Positions 61,907 to 64,000 of a stretch of DNA of 64,000 nt are shown here, in pieces. Below the pieces are notes generated by a model that was not told where the DNA came from, did no database searches, and worked only from the letters and a program-made list of their open reading frames with translations. The DNA lies in NCBI GenBank assembly GCA_013396635.1, contig WBMW01001308.1, forward strand, positions 415,708 to 479,707. The letters are read 5' to 3'. Positions within the stretch are counted from its first letter, which is position 1, and the number at the start of each line of letters is the position of its first letter. Made by a program: the position numbers and the translations under genes. The stretch comes from Penelope pileata. Taxonomy: Eukaryota; Chordata; Aves; Galliformes; Cracidae.

Positions 61907-64000
61907 AAAGTCTAATTACTTAAAATTCAGCCTTTTCCTGGGATTTTGCTGTTGCAGGAGAATGCCAAATAATAACCGTGCTTTTCAATATAGCCTCATT
62001 TTATTTTTCTTGGGAAACATACAAAAGTTATGTGTAAATATTTCTTTCTCCAGTGAGCACACTTTATTATCCCTTTTCCTTCAGCTTTCATTAAATACTG
62101 CTCCCACCCCTTCTCTGACTCCAACATATAAATAAATAATGCCTGATTCAAACAACCTCAGCCATAAAATCCTGCTTGAAAAGAATCTCAGGCAACTACC
62201 ACATCTGGAATAATAGTCAACATATTTTAGAAAGAGACTTCATTTTTCTCACACAGGATACTAAATCATGATGGCTCCATGTGCCAAAAATAACACAGTG
62301 GGATATGACTATGGGAGGACGTGAACCTATAATGAGGTTCAATAAAGTACTAATCTTATTGGGTAATGCAATCTGGTTTGCTTTTGCTTAAAAAAAAAAA
62401 GTGTGTGAGCGTGTGTGCAGGCATACATGCTGCTGTGCTTTTAAACAGGATTCTGGTATCTTCTTTCAGACTCTCTTTGCTGTTTTGTAATGCAAATAAA
62501 TATTTCAAAACTCATTAGTTTTGTCCCAAATTAGCCTCGTTCCGGGAAGGATGACAGATTCCACCTGCCCCATCTTTTCAGTGTAGGAAAACATAATGAG
62601 ACAATCGACTGCTTGGAAAGAGGATGAGTTTTAGCACTCACTGAGTGTCTCCAGAGATTACCAGCAGTGCAACACAATTTCTTCGTGTTTGACTTGATTC
62701 CTTCTGCTCCAGTTCATCCTCAGTGAGAAAATGAACCACTAATTGCAGGGCCAGGTATCGAAGCCACTCTTGAACTCAGGGAAATAAAAGATGAGTTCCA
62801 TGTGCACAGCATGGTGAGGATGAAAGGAGACAACAGGAATGAGAAATATGGGGCAAAACTGAACAAAGGGCCACTGCAAGTTACAGAAAGCTCTTTCTAA
62901 TGCTGAAATCCTGCAGTCTGGGCAACAGTTGTGAGAGGGGAAGGGCAGCAATCTTACTCCTTCAGCTATTTTCCCTCTGTGCTGGGAAGGGTGGATGTGT
63001 GCTCACTATGCAGAGCTTGACCTTACTTCTCCTGCAAGCCCATCTCTGTGCTCCCATTTTGGCCCTGCAGGGTGCAGGGCTTTGGCTGGGGGAGGTGGTG
63101 CTGAGATGGCCGTGCACAAGCCCGGGATGGAGGATCCCATCTTCCTCTTCCTCCCCTCCAGCCACAGCACTGTTGAAGGAGGGCTTTTTCCAGCTGCTGT
63201 GAAAACAGTGAAATAGCTCATTCAGGTCTCCCTCCAGCCAAGGGCAGAGATGGGAATAAAATCCAAATCTCCATAGCCCCATCCAGTGCATTATACTTTT
63301 AACCCACAGCATTCCTCCTTCTCTGCTTTCCCCTCGGGAGGACAATGCGATGTTATTCAGCACTGGGTTTGTTGTGAGCCCAGCAGACATGACAGCAGCG
63401 CCTTGGCTGTCCTGGATGGCTTTTGTCAAAGCTCAACGTTTCCCCAGACGTCCTCATCGCCAGCACAGTGCCAGCCCTTCCGAGCAGCCTCTTTACTGCA
63501 CTGTAAATAAATCTAGCTTCAACCGATATATTTTTTGCCATGTAATCAGTCTGGTTTCATAAAAATTCACCTCTATTGGCATTCATTCACATGTGCCTTA
63601 CAAATGTGCATGCTGTATTGAATCAGATGTGTGGGAAATATATATATTTTCCATATGGATCCCAATATACTTTAAAAGGCTCTCCCCTGCCCCCTCTCCC
63701 CTCCTCACTGTCTCTCGAGGGTATATATCATAACAATTGAAATCTGATGAGAAAATGAAAAAATGCTCGGTGTTCATATCTTCCAAGTAGTTTTCCAGAG
63801 TCCTACTGCTGAAAGGGACATAAATCATTAGCAGCACTCAAACGACATTGTTACCTGAGTATGCAAAACAAAACACGCTGCTTTCCTTGCTACTGGAAAG
63901 AGGAAAGTACTGCAGCCTCATGAGTTTCTTGACATTGTTTATCGTTCAGGTTACATTTAACTAGGGAAGAGGCAGCAGCCAAAAATGGGGTGCACCCCAT

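Larger units (their letters stand above)
46061..64000. other. distal upstream flank, no gene recognised
   Basis: About 18 kb to the window end. Moderate G+C, with T-rich stretches (for example 49879-49912), small tandem duplications and many overlapping short open frames on both strands, none with a recognisable domain. I looked for the basic helix-loop-helix of NEUROG1 and the forkhead-associated protein TIFAB, which neighbour MACROH2A1 on this side in mammals, and saw neither. If gene order is conserved they lie beyond 64 kb or, for TIFAB, may be absent. Confidence 0.6.

Noticed and set aside
1..64000. CRISPR arrays, operons, prophage or other microbial systems
   Set aside because: No regularly spaced direct repeats with unique spacers, no ribosome-binding-site-led gene clusters, and clear spliced vertebrate exons show this is animal nuclear DNA.

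Overview
This is vertebrate nuclear DNA and almost certainly avian. Two coding exons on the minus strand encode the start of the histone variant macroH2A1 (MACROH2A1, formerly H2AFY). A truncated CR1 LINE with the bird-typical 3' end (repeated ATTCTATG) lies at about 36.7-37.0 kb. A galliform bird fits best, probably chicken and the segment carrying MACROH2A1, but the species is an inference. The long introns, single CpG-rich island and lack of compact ORFs rule out a prokaryotic or viral reading.

Layout. (1) 1-721: start of the intron after the second coding exon. (2) 722-828, minus: second coding exon, codons 58-93 of the histone fold. (3) 829-14759: a 13.9 kb intron, AT-rich, with homopolymer runs and no gene I can support. 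(4) 14760-14931, minus: first coding exon, ATG and codons 1-57, with a short stretch of 5' UTR to about 14947. (5) about 14948-23000: first intron. (6) about 22640-23560: CpG-rich island, the likely promoter and non-coding first exon. It contains assembly ambiguities (N at 22921-22922 and 23269), a 26-base T run, a 30-bp tandem duplication and an imperfect 29-bp duplication flanking the NN. (7) about 23560-64000: upstream flank in which I recognise no gene. It holds one CR1 fragment, a 35-bp minisatellite at 38770-38906, several small tandem duplications and simple repeats.

Only one gene is supported. The rest of its product (linker and macro domain) lies beyond base 1. In mammals the side upstream of MACROH2A1 carries TIFAB, NEUROG1 and CXCL14. 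None of these is visible here, so the 40 kb upstream is either regulatory or plain intergenic DNA. The longest open frames (up to 226 codons) have no recognisable domain and look like chance. I found no convincing new biological system. The best leads are the duplicated sequence around the NN gap inside the promoter island, the minisatellite, and a 46-codon plus-strand ORF with a strong Kozak context in the island.
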